A DNA stretch of 64,000 bases from Saccharomycopsis fibuligera x Saccharomycopsis cf. fibuligera (GCA_001936135.1 CP012814.1:806001-870000), one strand, 5' to 3'. Counted from the first letter of the stretch, positions 1-11,060 are shown. The notes: generated from the sequence alone by a model not told the origin. Translations and numbers: made by a program.

Positions 1-1
1 A

Positions 2-1087
2 TGTGGTTCAAATTCTCACACTCGTTACTCTTGTACCGAGGCTCGATGTGTGATTTGCAAAAAAGAGAATCATATAGCTTCTGTTTGCTATTATAACAAA
101 AAGCTGCTCCAGGCCCAAGATAAGTACCAGGACCACAGCTCCATTGCAAATAAACCCAGCGCAACCACTATTTCTGCTAGAACCAAGAAACCAACTATTT
201 CCACTGAAAACCAATGGCAGCTCGGTGACCCTAAAGGCCGCAAACGTTTGAGAATTAGAAACACCAATACATCAAACCAAACCATTAACAACTCAAAACA
301 GACAGCTAAACCAACAAACCCATTTCAAGCCCTTGAAGACGGTGACTCAGACGATTTGTCAACTGAGGACGAGGGTAACACACAACACGAGATCCCACAA
401 AGTTTCGTTTTTACTGCACCTAAACCCTCAAACAAATCATATAACAAACCCTCCCCCAAAAAAAGAGCAAGAAGGCAAGTTGCTAAAGCCACTAACTCAC
501 AACCAGAGAATATTAATGATGATGAAGGCACTTTCACCACCAGTACCTCTGACTCTATAGTAGCACAGGCTACTATCCTTCATGCTACGGCAACCGCAAC
601 AAAAAAAACCGCACATCAAACCCCAGACTCTTTCCAAACTCCACCTGCAACTCCTCAGCAGACCAGAATTCTTCGTTCCCATTCCACTCTTCCTACTCCA
701 CAACCTCCACCTACTCCAATCAACTCGACCTTATCTCAGTTTCCCTCTTTTGATCAGGCCTACACTCCTACCCCATCTTCCCCGAGAATTAAAGCAAATC
801 GGGACAGGAACTCGCGTCCCCCAGACGAGGACAGCCCACTGCCAAATACCCAGGATGATATTGACATTGATGAGATTGACTTAGAGAACTCTTCTTCTCT
901 CCCACCAGTCCATCACCCTCAGAGTAAGCTTAATGGACTACTCCCTGTCACTGATTCCATCAATGATGACGATATCTGTGATGACGAAACCACAATTGAC
1001 AATGAGTCCATCACAAACCTCCCAAACTCCACCGAAGATGATCCCATGACTGAGACTCAGCTGTCAACTTCCCCTGGACACTCATGA
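2..1087 (+). CDS. LINE ORF1 protein, C-terminal part
   Basis: This is the C-terminal third of the nucleic-acid-binding ORF1 protein, open from base 2 to a TGA at 1085-1087. The first residues visible complete one CCHC knuckle (CGSNSHTRYSC) and hold a second (CVICKKENHIASVC), both C-x2-C-x4-H-x4-C. The rest, about 320 residues, is Ser/Thr/Pro/Gln-rich and then acidic, with no fold I recognise. It is nearly colinear with residues from about 648 of the complete ORF1 at 27232-30261. ORF1 proteins of this type bind LINE RNA in an RNP. The stop overlaps the ORF2 start as ATGA. Confidence 0.88.
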   Translation, partial: CGSNSHTRYSCTEARCVICKKENHIASVCYYNKKLLQAQDKYQDHSSIANKPSATTISARTKKPTISTENQWQLGDPKGRKRLRIRNTNTSNQTINNSKQTAKPTNPFQALEDGDSDDLSTEDEGNTQHEIPQSFVFTAPKPSNKSYNKPSPKKRARRQVAKATNSQPENINDDEGTFTTSTSDSIVAQATILHATATATKKTAHQTPDSFQTPPATPQQTRILRSHSTLPTPQPPPTPINSTLSQFPSFDQAYTPTPSSPRIKANRDRNSRPPDEDSPLPNTQDDIDIDEIDLENSSSLPPVHHPQSKLNGLLPVTDSINDDDICDDETTIDNESITNLPNSTEDDPMTETQLSTSPGHS

Positions 1088-4000
1088 TTATGCCTGAATT
1101 GAAAATACTCACACAAAATATAGAAAATACTCCCTTACAGAACGATCCGCTCCCGAGTATATTTAAAAAATATGATATCATACTCTTGCAAGAAGTCAGG
1201 AAAGGTGAAAAGTATCACCACTCAAATCCTGACAAACAACTTATCACTAACAAAGCTTCAAATCCACGAACAGGTGTACTCATCACAAAAAAGACTAAAA
1301 TACTCAAAAAAATATACTTGACGTTTTATGTCCGGCATCTAAAGCCAAGCACAAAACAGACATTATTATAGAAGTAACACCAAAAATATACTACTGGATC
1401 ATAAATATATATAATCCCACCGGTGAGAAAAAAAGAGCACAAGTGTTTCTTCAAAACGCCATTAGCAATGCACTACAAGATTATCGAAGAACTTTTAGAG
1501 AACAGTATCCAACCGCACATCTCTATATCATTTTTGCGGGTGACTTTAACAATGTCGTGGATATGCAAGAAATGGGTAGCCGTATCCAACATGCTCCAGA
1601 CACTAAAGACACCAAACAAATACGAAACTTATTGAGGGCACTCATCGACAACAACAATTTGACAGATGTTTACCGCCGACGCAGCCTACATAACATAAAA
1701 CAATCCTTCAGTAACAGAGCTACCAACGGACATGAGGAAAGCAACAGAATGCTAAATAGATTCTATGTCAGTAATGAATTGGTCAGAAACGACAAAGTTC
1801 GTCTCTGGATGCTACAGAAGAACCATTTGAAGGGATCTTCCCATAAATCGCTTGTTTTGAAACTTGTCCATCCCCTGACTGAGCTCCCAGCTCGGTTCAG
1901 ACTTACCGATAAAATGTTACGCAGTATATTACAACTTCATATCCCAGCCTCACTCACATCAACAAGCGAAATAATCATTTTTGTTCGAAACCATTTGCAG
2001 CTGATAAAGCATCTTGAGAAACGCATACCGGAATCTGAGAAAAACAACTTTCAAACCGCCAACTACTATGATCACATAAACGAAATCTTTAAACCCTTCC
2101 AAGAAAATAAAAAGATAGAATTACTTATTGATCAAGACGGCAACCAGTTACCAAAAACACACGAGATCATAGACCATGCCTCAGACTTCTATGCATCTCT
2201 CTATGATGGTTCCAAAGGCACGAGGGATATTCAAGTCATTGATAGATATTTGCAAGATAGCATTCCTAACATTCACATATCGGATACAGAAAAGATAAAT
2301 TTGAATAAGAACATAACCGAAGAAGAGCTCCTGATTGCCATCAAGGAGTCCAATAAGAATTCGGTGCCAGGAATTGATGGTTTTCCGTACAAGTTTTATT
2401 CCAAACTATATCCGCAGTTGAAAGGCCGCCTCTTATCTGGATTCAACACTATCTTCAGAACAGGCTCACTTCCTTACAGTTACAGAACAGTTGTCTTTAA
2501 TATCATTCCAAAGCCGCGGAAAAATAATACTGACATCAAAAATTACAGACCAATAGCCATTATTAATGCCAATCTACGACTACTGAGCATAATTCTCAAT
2601 AATCGTTTACTAACAGTGTTAGAAAAGCTTATAGGCAAAAATCAGCTGGGTTTCATACCGAATCGCCAATCTTATACTAACATAAGAATGTTCAATGAGA
2701 TTCTCGCGAGCATGAAGACACCACCAAATCAAAAGCACTATTTTGCCAAACGCGAAAACTTGCGCATACTTCTTTTGGATTCTCAGAAGGCTTTCGATAA
2801 TTTGTCGCACACATACCTTGAATGCTTATTGAAACATCTCAACTTTGGTACCGAAGGTTTCACATCCCCATTAATGCTGATACTACAAAGTACAATCGGA
2901 TGCATTCACCTTAACAATAAGACAGGCCTGCTCTTTCCCTTGAACCAAGGTACCTTACAAGGAAACCCAATCAGCCCATCGCTTTTCGTATTGGCAGTTG
3001 AACCCCTTCTACGAAATGTTGAGAGAAAACTACAAGGCCTCACTATTAATACAGAATATCGTAGCCCAATAAAAGTCACACACCTAGCCTTCGCCGATGA
3101 TATTACCATTTTTGCAGATGGTAATCAAGACATGGAATCAGCAATCCAAACGATCCAAGAATTCTGCTCGATAACGGGAGGGAGTTTGAACTATGATAAA
3201 TCAAAAATACTCATTTCCCCACACGCCACGGATATAGCAAAAACTGAAATTCAGCTTTTTGACATTCCGATTGAGCGAGTAAAGGAAGACTATAAACTAA
3301 CGTATCTCGGGGTTAAAATTTCGAACCAGGGATGGCCAAAAAACTTGATCCAAACAATGTACGCAAAGTTCAACATTTCCAACATCAAACATTTGCCGCC
3401 GTCAAGCCAAGTCATGGCCTATAATACTTTTATCTGTTCAAAATTCTACTACAAGGAGATTCATCAAAATCTCACTGACAAACAAATAAATGCAATCGAG
3501 ATGGCTTTCAAACAATGTCTAAACGCCACGAATGTCTCCCTCGAGACACTGAAGACACATAGACATAAAGGGGGTTATGGTATGATAGACCTCAAAGCAC
3601 AGCTCACGTATAGAAAAGCACAAATTGCACAAAACTTGTTTCTAGATAAAAGCGACCCATACTTGAAGCTCTTCAGAGCGAAGCTACAACTTCTTCTAGA
3701 TCACTTTTTTAAAGTACGCTATGAGCTCGAACGTAAACCAGGACATATTGACACTCAATTCTGGTGGAGAGATGTTCTCGATACAGTTGACGGAGGCGAA
3801 GGCCAAGGGCAATCTATACTGGCACAGAACCCGCAACAGTGCTTCACGTTGACAGTCACAGAAGCAAACATAATAGCTCTGTGGAAACAAGTAGTCCCCA
3901 ACAAACACAATCCTGGCATCCTTGGGGTTCAGCGCGCATCAGATATAGCAGAAGCAGTGGAGCTCGGTGTACCGTTTTTGAAACAAACGTTCATTCCAAA

Positions 4001-4544
4001 AGAAGTCTTCGACTTCAAGTCCCGGAACGGTAGTGCACAAGTGCGCGGGAAGAAAGATAAACTACTATTCTCACACCAGTTGGCACGTCTCAAACAAGTC
4101 ACTAATAAACAGTGTCTGTCATTCTGGCAAATGCTAAACAAACAAACGTTCAAACACCCTGGCTGCTTCGAGAATATACACACATTCCACCTCGGAGTCG
4201 AGAAGTTCAAATTCCAAGGTGAGGAATGTAAGTGGTGCTCTGAAGATTTATCACGTAAAAAATACAAACAGCAGTCATACGAAGATGCTATCAACAAACA
4301 AATGGAGCTTTTTTTGGTTAAATATTCAGTAGCACAAGCATTATGGAAAAAGTTACATATAAATAAAGAATTGTGCTGGGACAGCCTCATCCTTCCATCC
4401 AGTGATACACGAGAATTAATCCAGGTCGGCAACTACTTGATATTTCAAAAGAAATACTCCCGCCTACGGAGAGAAAAGGACTTTGATTGGAAAGCCATTC
4501 CAATCTCTAGTCTTATTTACTACATCACCACGGTAACGAATTAG
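1084..4544 (+). pseudogene. LINE ORF2: EEP endonuclease + reverse transcriptase, one frame break
   Basis: ORF2 starts at ATG 1084, inside the ORF1 stop (ATGA). The N-terminal EEP endonuclease begins LKILTQNI and has LLQEVRKG; the frame then shifts near 1306-1312, where an A run has 7 A against 8 in copy 2. The downstream frame is open to 4544. It carries the endonuclease motif AGDFNN (about 1533), a degenerate GSSHKSL in place of SDH, and RT blocks RPIAIINANLRLL, QLGFIPNRQS, LDSQKAFDN, QGTLQGNPISPSL and the catalytic AFADDITIF (about 3087-3113). The C-terminus has C-x2-C (CKWC) and LWKKL, as in LINE C-terminal domains. Family role: nicks target DNA and primes reverse transcription there. Apart from the one frame break, which could be a sequencing slip, it looks intact. 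Confidence 0.9.
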
Positions 4545-4564
4545 ATAACACATCAGTGTTATCT
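4543..4564 (+). other. 3' UTR hairpin of LINE copy 1
   Basis: It begins inside the ORF2 stop codon. AGATAACAC is followed by ATCA and then GTGTTATCT, a perfect 9-bp stem with a 4-nt loop. It is followed by about 75 nt of UTR and an A-rich end. Some LINE families have a 3' stem-loop recognised by their RT; that this one has such a role is inference, because only this copy retains the 3' end. Confidence 0.6.
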
Positions 4565-4652
4565 TAGTGAGTGGAAGATGGTATTGAAGTAAGACCCCTT
4601 TCTTTTTATCTGTCGACAGCAAAGCAATGACCCTCAACAAAGAAAAAAAAAA

Positions 4653-4785
4653 TACATATATATATCATCCATCCTAGACCAAACTCTCTCCTATAACTAT
4701 TTCAAATCCAACTGATCCATTAAAGTCTAACTAATACTAATGGGGTTTTCACTTGTATAAGTTTCCCCTATATAACAACAACTGA
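4653..4785 (+). repeat. Fragment of dispersed repeat E
   Basis: This stretch, with CATCCTAGACC near the start and TATATAACAACAACTGAAC near the end, matches the reverse complement of 23290-23405. It lies between the LINE A-tail and the truncated 5' LTR of gypsy-1. Repeat E looks LTR-like or SINE-like, carries a TATATAA box and has no coding content. Its class is unresolved. Confidence 0.6.
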
Positions 4786-4995
4786 ACTATATAAGGAGCT
4801 AAGTTCGTCTTTATTATTATCATGTATTGTGAATAGATAACAGGAAGCAAAGTCATCTTCCTTTTATTACAATATACGTATCTCCTTTACTTTAACTTGT
4901 GTCTTATCTCTCTTCCTAATCGATCCTACAAAATAACTATGAATCCTGAAACCTTTTCACGTCTTCATTCAGACCCTTTAACCCCATCTCTTACA
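4786..4995 (+). repeat. Gypsy-1 5' LTR, right part
   Basis: Matches the right two-thirds of the 3' LTR (9081-9408), from the TATATAAG box to the terminal ACA. The U3 tandem repeats are absent, and the left edge abuts repeat E. The gag reading frame starts inside it at ATG 4939. Confidence 0.82.
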
Positions 4996-5823
4996 TTTGG
5001 TAGCGCCTTTGGTGCCAGGGGAGAGACTCTGACTCCAATTTTTATAGGAAAAAATTCCTCATTAGCCGCTATTCAACGTTTTCAAACTTTGATGTTTACA
5101 TACTGTTTTAGCAAAGGGTATACCACTTCAGGTCAATAACTTAGAGCTACTATTGGTTGCTTACGTGACGTCGCTGCTACTTGGGCAGCCAACTTCTTAA
5201 CTTCTCGGGAAAACATTAACGAGGTCGATGTCGACGAATTCTGGAGAGCTTTTTCTGAACGTTTTGGACAATCATATAACACAGCCTCCTTAAACAAACA
5301 ACTTTCTTCTTTAAGACAATCTGGTTCTATCGAAGACTATATTACTAGATTTAACTATTTGGCTTCAGCCTATGACACTGGTGAATCCACTTTAATGGAT
5401 TTCTTTATCAATGGTTTGAACGAAAACCTTAGAGTCCATGTTAGCATCATGAGAGACTCCTTTCTCCAACAACATCTTCCCGTCTCTCTCAATTGGGTTC
5501 AAACATCGGCAACCCGTATCGCTGCCACTCTGCAACCTGTTATGCATGGCCAATCAAATTTCAATAAGAACCAGAAGAAATTCAACAGTTATAAACCATC
5601 GTATAGTGCTGGGTTTTCCAACCACACTAACAGATACGCAAAAAGTTACAACAGTAACCGTTTTAACAAACCACACTTTAACAACAGAGATTTTCACAAC
5701 CAGGGAAATAACAGACCATTTTCAAACCATTCTGGACCGGAGAAAATGGATCTTGATCACCTTACCTTAGAAAACTCCAATTTGGATGTTAACCCGAGGA
5801 ATCGCTACTCTCAACAAAACTAA
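4939..5823 (+). pseudogene. Gypsy-1 gag region
   Basis: Gag-like region that begins in the LTR (MNPETFSRLHSDPLTP), reads over the primer site and continues through a Ty3-like capsid stretch (FWRAFSERFGQ, SLRQSGSIEDYITRFNYLAS) to an Asn-rich basic tail. No clear CCHC knuckle is visible; the Asn/Lys/Arg-rich tail may serve for RNA binding. It overlaps the pol frame at its end. Broken; treated as a fossil. Confidence 0.75.
4998..5007 (+). other. Gypsy-1 primer-binding site, tRNA-iMet 3' end type
   Basis: TGGTAGCGCC lies 2 nt after the 5' LTR. It is the complement of the 3' end of yeast initiator tRNA-Met and the same sequence as the Ty1 and Ty3 primer sites. The tRNA would prime minus-strand DNA here. 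Confidence 0.85.
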
Positions 5824-8800
5824 TGACCCTCCGATATTACACCCTGCTCATGTACAAGTCAAGGTTAACGATGTACAAATTGACTCTTTATTCGATACTG
5901 GTGCTAGTTCCAATTTTGTCAGCAAGGAAGTAGTACAAGCCAACCGTTGGCCTGTTTTTACTCCCGAAAAGGCTAATGTGTCTGTCGCAGTAAATAAAGA
6001 ACAACAGCTACTCACGGAATGTTGTTCTTTGGATGTGGAAATTGGAGCAAAAATAAAAAGTACTTCAGCCTATGTCCTTCCTGTGTCGAATCGTCCTATG
6101 ATCGTTGGCCTTCCGTTCATCAAGCAACATGCGAGCTTGCTTGCACAAACGGGCGCTTGGTCTATTCTGGGTTCGGATGATGCTGTTCACCATCATGAAG
6201 AATCGAGTTCTGAAGCAGTGCAAAGTAACCTTATTCTGGTGCAAGAATTGCGCAAAGAAGTTAAGAACCACGAGAAAATGGAACTCTACTGGGTAAAAGC
6301 AGAGCCTGATACACTAAAATCCCAAAATCCCATTCCTGCCCCAAAAGAACTTGACAAGTCGAAATACCATGCTTTGAAACAGATGGTTCAAGCTGTTAGT
6401 GATGTTGACGGTAAAATTGAACATCTTCCACCGTTACGAGAACGCTTCGACCACCGAATCAAACTCACCGATGATCAAATCATTGCCCGACCACCATATC
6501 GCTTAGCTCCACTACAAGAACAAGAAGCAGAAAATCAAATTGCTGAACTCTTAAAGCTGGGTATGCTTAAAGAGTCAGATAGTCCTTGGTCTTTTCCAAT
6601 AGTGATGGTTAAAAAACAAGATAATACTTGGCGTATGTGTGTTGACTACCGCCTCATTCACAACAAAACCATCAAAAACTCATTCCGGTTACCTCATATT
6701 GATGATACATTAGCCAAGGTCGGAGGAGAACGTTTTCACTCAAAAATTGATTTAGCACAAGGATACCACCAATTAAGGATGCACCCTGGAGACGAGGATA
6801 AAGTCGCATTTTCTACTTCATCCGGACATTATACATGGCGTGTAATGCCTTTTGGTTTGAAAAATGTACCTGCTTCATTTTCACAATTTATAAAGCTGAT
6901 TCTTGCCCCTTATTCACATTTTCTGGTATATTATTTGGATGATATTCTCATTTATGGAGACGTTACAGAACAACACTTTGATGATGTAATGTGTACTTTA
7001 AAAGCGTTAGCCAAAAATCAATTAACAATTAAAACACAAAAATGTTGCTTTTTCCAAGAGCAGGTGGAATTCTTGGGTCACGTGATTCTGAAAGCCGGTA
7101 TTGCAGCAAGCCCTCGAAAGATTGACGCTATTTTGAACATGCCGGAACCAGATACACAAAAGAAAGCACAACGCTATATTGGATGTCTTAACTACTATCG
7201 AAAATTCTTCAAAAATCTCTCAAAGATTCTTTCACCACTCAATAAGCTTGCTGCGGGATCCATTAGCTATAATGAACTGTGTAAGGCAGCAGTTGCTCAA
7301 TCGAAAGAACTTTTGGTAAATGCCTCGCTCCTCATATCCGCATACAGTCTTGAGCTGCTCAAGCTTTTTACTGATGCCTCAAACGCTACTATAGGAGGAG
7401 TTTTACAGGGCTATGATGATGATGATAAGTTGCTTGGCGTTGTTGGTTATTTTAGCAAGTCATTGGATGTTCATCAAAGACGGTATTCGGTGTATGACAA
7501 AGAATTGTTTGCTATTGTTGAATCGTGGTGGCACTTTAGGATCCAGATTGCTGATCACCATGTGGTGGTACACACAGACCACGTCTCATTAAGACATTTA
7601 TTGTTGCAAAACCAACACCATCCTCGCATTATGCGATGGCTCGACACCCTTTCTGAATATGATGTTGAAATCACACACATCGTAGGGCTGACAAATAAAG
7701 TTGCTGATTGGTTATCGAGACTTGATCTTGATGCTGTGCTGGTTGATGAAGGAATTCACGCTAAATTAGCTCAATTAACTTTACAAGATGATAAACAAGA
7801 CCCGTTCCTCAAAATGAAAATTAAAAAACTTGCCGCTAATGAAAGATTAACAAAATTTGAAAAGTTATTCAAGATCCAGGATAACAAACTTTGGTATGAT
7901 AACCCTATTACCGAATCTAATCTGCTCAAATTATGTGTTCCTCAGTCTTATCAAAAGAACTTGCTAGCTGAAGCCCATGTTGTTACTCATTTGAGTCTGT
8001 ACAAATTATACTTGAAACTAGCTGAGAAATATTATTGGCCTTCTATGTTTGCTGATATCAAGCGTTTTGTACATCGATGCGATGTCTGCCAACGCACATT
8101 AGCTGGTCCCACTACTACTAATTTGCTCGAACCATTAGAGATTCCACAGTCTCGATGGCTGAGTATCTCCATCGATTTTGTTACTGGATTTCCACCATCT
8201 GGTAAAACAGACATGGTACTAGTTGTCGTGGATAGGTTGACAAAATACTCCCATTTCTTACCGGTGAGCACAGCCAATCATCCTGAAGCTAATGGCCAAA
8301 CTGAGAGAACCATCAAAACCCTAACTGGGATGTTGCGTCGGTATTGCTTTAATCAATTCTCTTCTTGGCGAAAATTTTTACCTATGGTAGAATTTGCTTA
8401 CAACACCTCTTATCACCATAGTATCAAATGCACTCCATTTTTTGCAGACCACGGTTATGAAGCACCTGATCCTTTCTATGGTAGACGCTTTTCGGAAAAT
8501 CATGTGGCACCTACGGAAGAATACTTGAAAACAGCGCAAGTTGTTCTTCACTGCACAAAAGAATACTTGATTCAACAACAACATCGGTCTCAGGTAATTG
8601 CGGATGAAAATCGTCGTGAAATCTCTTTTGATATTGGAAATTGGGTACTTCTCCACAGAGATGCTCATTTTGGTGCTGATGGTCCGTACAAGAAAATTCA
8701 TCCAGTTTATCTTGGACCATATAAAGTCGTTAAACGAGTGGGGGAAAGTGCTGTTGAGTTAGATTTACCCTCTATAACTAAACAACACAGAGTAATCAAC

Positions 8801-9085
8801 GTTAGGCGGTTAAAACTATACCGAGAACCAGACTTTGTATACCCAAAGGAACCCCCTCGAGACAAAATTGAGGCCGCATCTAGAGCGGACGAAATCACAG
8901 CAATCGCAGGTATTGCAAAAGACTACTTGCATGTGTTTTGGCAAGATTGCAAACCTGAACATGCCACACTTATTTCGTTTGACTTCTTCAGAACTAAAGT
9001 ACCAACCAATTTACGAAATGCTCTAACTGAACAAATCAACTATCTTAATAGAACTGGGTTATCCTTTAAGGGGGAGGAAGTGTAA
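5786..9085 (+). pseudogene. Gypsy-1 pol: protease, RT, RNase H, integrase
   Basis: Long frame of about 1,100 codons. Protease FDTGASSNF is near 5895; RT runs from LLKLGMLKESDSPWSFP (about 6550) through VDYRLIH to YLDDILIYGD (about 6930); RNase H has TDASNATIGG (about 7370) and VYDKELFAIVE; the integrase zinc region is CDVCQ (about 8080) and NGQTERT is near 8294. The C-terminal part contains GPYKVVKRVG and a stretch loosely like a chromodomain (YLHVFWQDCKPEHATLISF). The integrase core is shorter than usual, so the element is counted as broken. The stop falls just inside the 3' LTR. Confidence 0.88.
9068..9080 (+). other. Gypsy-1 polypurine tract
   Basis: AAGGGGGAGGAAG lies immediately before the 3' LTR start TGTAAC, as expected for the plus-strand primer. 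Confidence 0.8.
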
Positions 9086-9408
9086 CAAATCAGTCCCAGA
9101 TAGCTCTTAGGTAACGATAGCTCCTAGGTAACGGTAGCTCTTAGGTAACGGTAGCTCTTAGGTAACGGTAGCTCCTAGGTAACAAGCTCCTAACAATAAC
9201 TATATAAGTAGCTAAGTTCGTCTTTATTACTATAATGTATTCTGCATAGATAACAGGAAGCGAAGTCATCTTCCTTTTATTGCAATATAGTTATCTCCTT
9301 TACTTTAACTTGAGTCTTATCTCTCTTCCTAGTCGATCCTACAAAATAACTATGAATCCTGAAATCTTCTCACGTCGTAATTCAGACCCTTTAACCCCAT
9401 CTTTTACA
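9081..9408 (+). repeat. Gypsy-1 3' LTR (328 bp)
   Basis: Begins TGTAACAAAT and ends TTTTACA. U3 carries five 17-bp repeats (9101-9183), followed by a TATATAAG box near 9200. The end is 12 bp from the first base of tRNA-Leu. Confidence 0.88.
9101..9183 (+). repeat. 17-bp U3 minisatellite in gypsy-1 LTR, 5 units
   Basis: Unit TAGCTCYTAGGTAACGR repeated five times in U3. The solo LTR at 26806-27099 has only three units, so copy number varies. Position upstream of the TATA box suggests an enhancer-like role (inference). Confidence 0.85.
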
Positions 9409-9420
9409 TTGGTATCATTT

Positions 9421-9502
9421 GGTAACGTGGCCGAGTGGTCTAAGGCGCCAGGTTAAGGTCCTGGTATCTTCGGATGCGCGAGTTCGAATCTCGCCGTTAT
9501 CA
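9421..9502 (+). tRNA. tRNA-Leu (AAG)
   Basis: 82-nt class II tRNA. Acceptor GGTAACG pairs with CGTTATC, discriminator A. The A box is TGGCCGAGTGGTC and the B box is GGTTCGAATC-like (GTTCGAATC). The anticodon stem is CCAGG/CCTGG with loop TTAAGGT, anticodon AAG. There is a variable arm TATCTTCGGATG and no intron. A gypsy-1 LTR ends 12 bp upstream; a T6 terminator follows at once. Confidence 0.95.
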
Positions 9503-9508
9503 TTTTTT
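9503..9508 (+). terminator. Pol III terminator of tRNA-Leu
   Basis: TTTTTT directly after the discriminator base. Confidence 0.85.
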
Positions 9509-9514
9509 CCTACC

Positions 9515-9736
9515 TTGAAAGCTGTCGGCTTATTGAGATTTTAGTTATGTAACGACAGTTAGTTAAGTGATGAAGTTGGGGATTTATTTTCCGTACATTT
9601 ATTACAAACTAAGTCACTTAAGAAAAGCATTCTGTATTTCAAACATTATATAGTAGTTTCATTTTTAACCCATGATGGTCACGCAATAAAAAATTATTCA
9701 TCACATCTTTGATGTTGTTCACCTTGGTGATTATTG
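9515..9736 (+). repeat. LTR family C, partial copy
   Basis: Diverged partial copy of the neighbouring repeat at 9737-10208. It shares the TTAGTTA-GTAA, TATATAGTAGTTTCATT and CATCTTTGATGTTGTT blocks in the same order. It starts 12 bp after the tRNA-Leu terminator. Confidence 0.65.
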
Positions 9737-10208
9737 TCAGAGTATAGTGACTTGATCTGCTACCCATACCTGAGGTTATGTCCTGTGAGTAGCACTGGTT
9801 GGATTAGTCTCTCCTCTAGTAGTGAAGGGTAGCCACTTACTGAGATTTTAGTTACGTAATGAAACTTAGTTGAGTAATGAAATTGGACTTATATTCCTTG
9901 CTTTATTATAAATTATATCACTAAATAAAAACATTCTGTCTTTGAGACTATATATAATAATTTCATTCCTCACCCATAATGCTTAGGTGATGAAAATTCT
10001 CCTCCACATCTTTGATGTTGTTTTCCTTAGCAACTATGCGTGCGTCCCAATGTTCTGGGCCGCAAAAAACAGTTTACCAAAAATAAAAGATTATACCAAA
10101 TGAACGGTATGAAACATGTTAATTGGTATAAATCCAGCAATTATGCATGCGTCCAAATGTTCTCGGCCACAAAAGGCAGTATACCCGAAAAGGAATCCCA
10201 AACCTGGT
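9737..10208 (+). repeat. LTR family C copy
   Basis: Begins with CAGAGTATAGTGACTTG and matches 22337-22740 closely and 23725-24200 more loosely. It has a TATATAATAATTTCATT promoter-like block. The right end is interrupted by an inverted family D LTR. It is probably the 5' LTR of an otherwise lost element whose gag start survives near 10528. Confidence 0.65.
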
Positions 10209-10519
10209 TGTCTTTCATTTCTTTAGAGTCCATTACTCGATTAGGAAAGCCTTGTAATTCTAATAGAACTAAATAGTAACAGATATGTAACAATATTGGG
10301 TTGAACCGTATATAAATAATATTCAGGCCGAATAAGACACAAATTAGCGTTGAGCTATCAATAGTAGTAAATATGCAATATGTCTCAAAGAGAATATTGT
10401 ATAATGTGGAATGTGCATATTGTAGAATCAAATAGAAGATTATAGGAAGATATTACGTAAATTTCTGAAGTATTGGTATGTCGACTCGAATATTTGATAC
10501 TCAGTGTTTGTCAAAAAGT
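10209..10519 (-). repeat. Solo family D (copia-D) LTR, inverted
   Basis: The reverse complement matches the copia-D LTRs at 10785 and 15293, including the block TATTGATAGCTCAACGCTAA. Read on the minus strand it starts TGACAAACACTGAG, comparable to TGACGAACATTGAG of the 3' LTR. It was inserted into family C sequence. Confidence 0.7.
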
Positions 10520-10784
10520 CAATCAATATGTTCAGTAACAGTTATAGCTCGACCAAAACCTCAAAAGGTTCCAAATGGTTTCAAAGATTGACCAGCGGCT
10601 CTGAGGCTCAGTGACCCACCGAGAAACGTGAATGAAAGCTTGCGCCTCAACAAACAAGTGAATTGTTGATTAAGCTGCCAGTAAGAATAGTGAAGTGGGC
10701 TACTGATTATCTTTTGAGTTGAATGATACATAGATTTCAAAACTTAGTAAATATCTAGCATACCGTTCATTAAGTAGACTTTCC
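10520..10784 (+). mobile_element. Internal remnant of family C element (gag start)
   Basis: From ATG 10528 the translation has STKTSKGSKWFQRLTSGSEAQ-like residues. It resembles the small frame at 24906-25085 (KKTSKDPRPTQRLSSSSETQ). Both lie after a family C LTR, so this is read as the decayed start of that element's gag. Broken and old. Confidence 0.45.
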
Positions 10785-11060
10785 TTGACGAGCATTAAGT
10801 TGTAGATCTGCAGATCGACGTACGACTACGTCATATTATTTACTTTATATTTTTCTATAGTATTCTATTCGAGTTTACAATATGCACTTTCCGCATATTG
10901 CAAATTGACCACTATTGATAGCTCAACGCTAATTTGTGTCTTATTCGGCCTGAATATTATTTATATACGGTTCAACCCAATATTGTTACATATCTGTTAC
11001 TGTTTAGTTCTATTAGAATTACAGGGCTTTCGTAATCGAATAATGGACTTTTTGGAAATG
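10785..11060 (+). repeat. Copia-D 5' LTR
   Basis: Shares with the 3' LTR the blocks CAGATCGACGTACG, TATTGATAGCTCAACGCTAA and TATACGGTTCAACCCAAT. The left end is near TTGACGAGCATTAAG. The right end is approximate. Confidence 0.7.

Larger units (their letters stand above)
1..4652 (+). mobile_element. LINE copy 1 (L1/Zorro-like non-LTR retrotransposon), 5' part outside window
   Basis: A LINE that enters the window inside ORF1 and runs through ORF2 to an A-rich tail near 4637-4652. It aligns along its length with LINE copy 2 at 27180-33349, which shows that about 2 kb of the 5' end lies to the left of base 1. Order: CCHC knuckles of ORF1, a long low-complexity tail, an ATGA overlap, an EEP endonuclease, an RT with FADD, a Cys-rich C-terminus and a short 3' UTR with a hairpin. 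It is bounded on the right by a fragment of repeat E. Fungal L1-clade elements (Zorro, Ylli) have this two-ORF layout; the assignment is by domain order, not by a tree. Confidence 0.9.
4786..9408 (+). mobile_element. Ty3/gypsy element gypsy-1, broken
   Basis: LTR retrotransposon with order 5' LTR (left part missing), PBS, gag, protease, RT, RNase H, integrase, PPT and 3' LTR; RT before integrase is the Ty3/gypsy order. The 3' LTR is complete (9081-9408). The 3' end sits 12 bp upstream of tRNA-Leu in the same direction, as Ty3 does in Saccharomyces. It is broken in a few places but keeps most domains in one long frame, so it is moderately young. A solo LTR of the same family is at 26806-27099. 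Confidence 0.9.

Noticed and set aside
8-714. Minus-strand open frames opposite LINE ORF1
   Set aside because: Shadows of the C/A-rich ORF1 sense strand; no start context, domains or codon pattern of their own.
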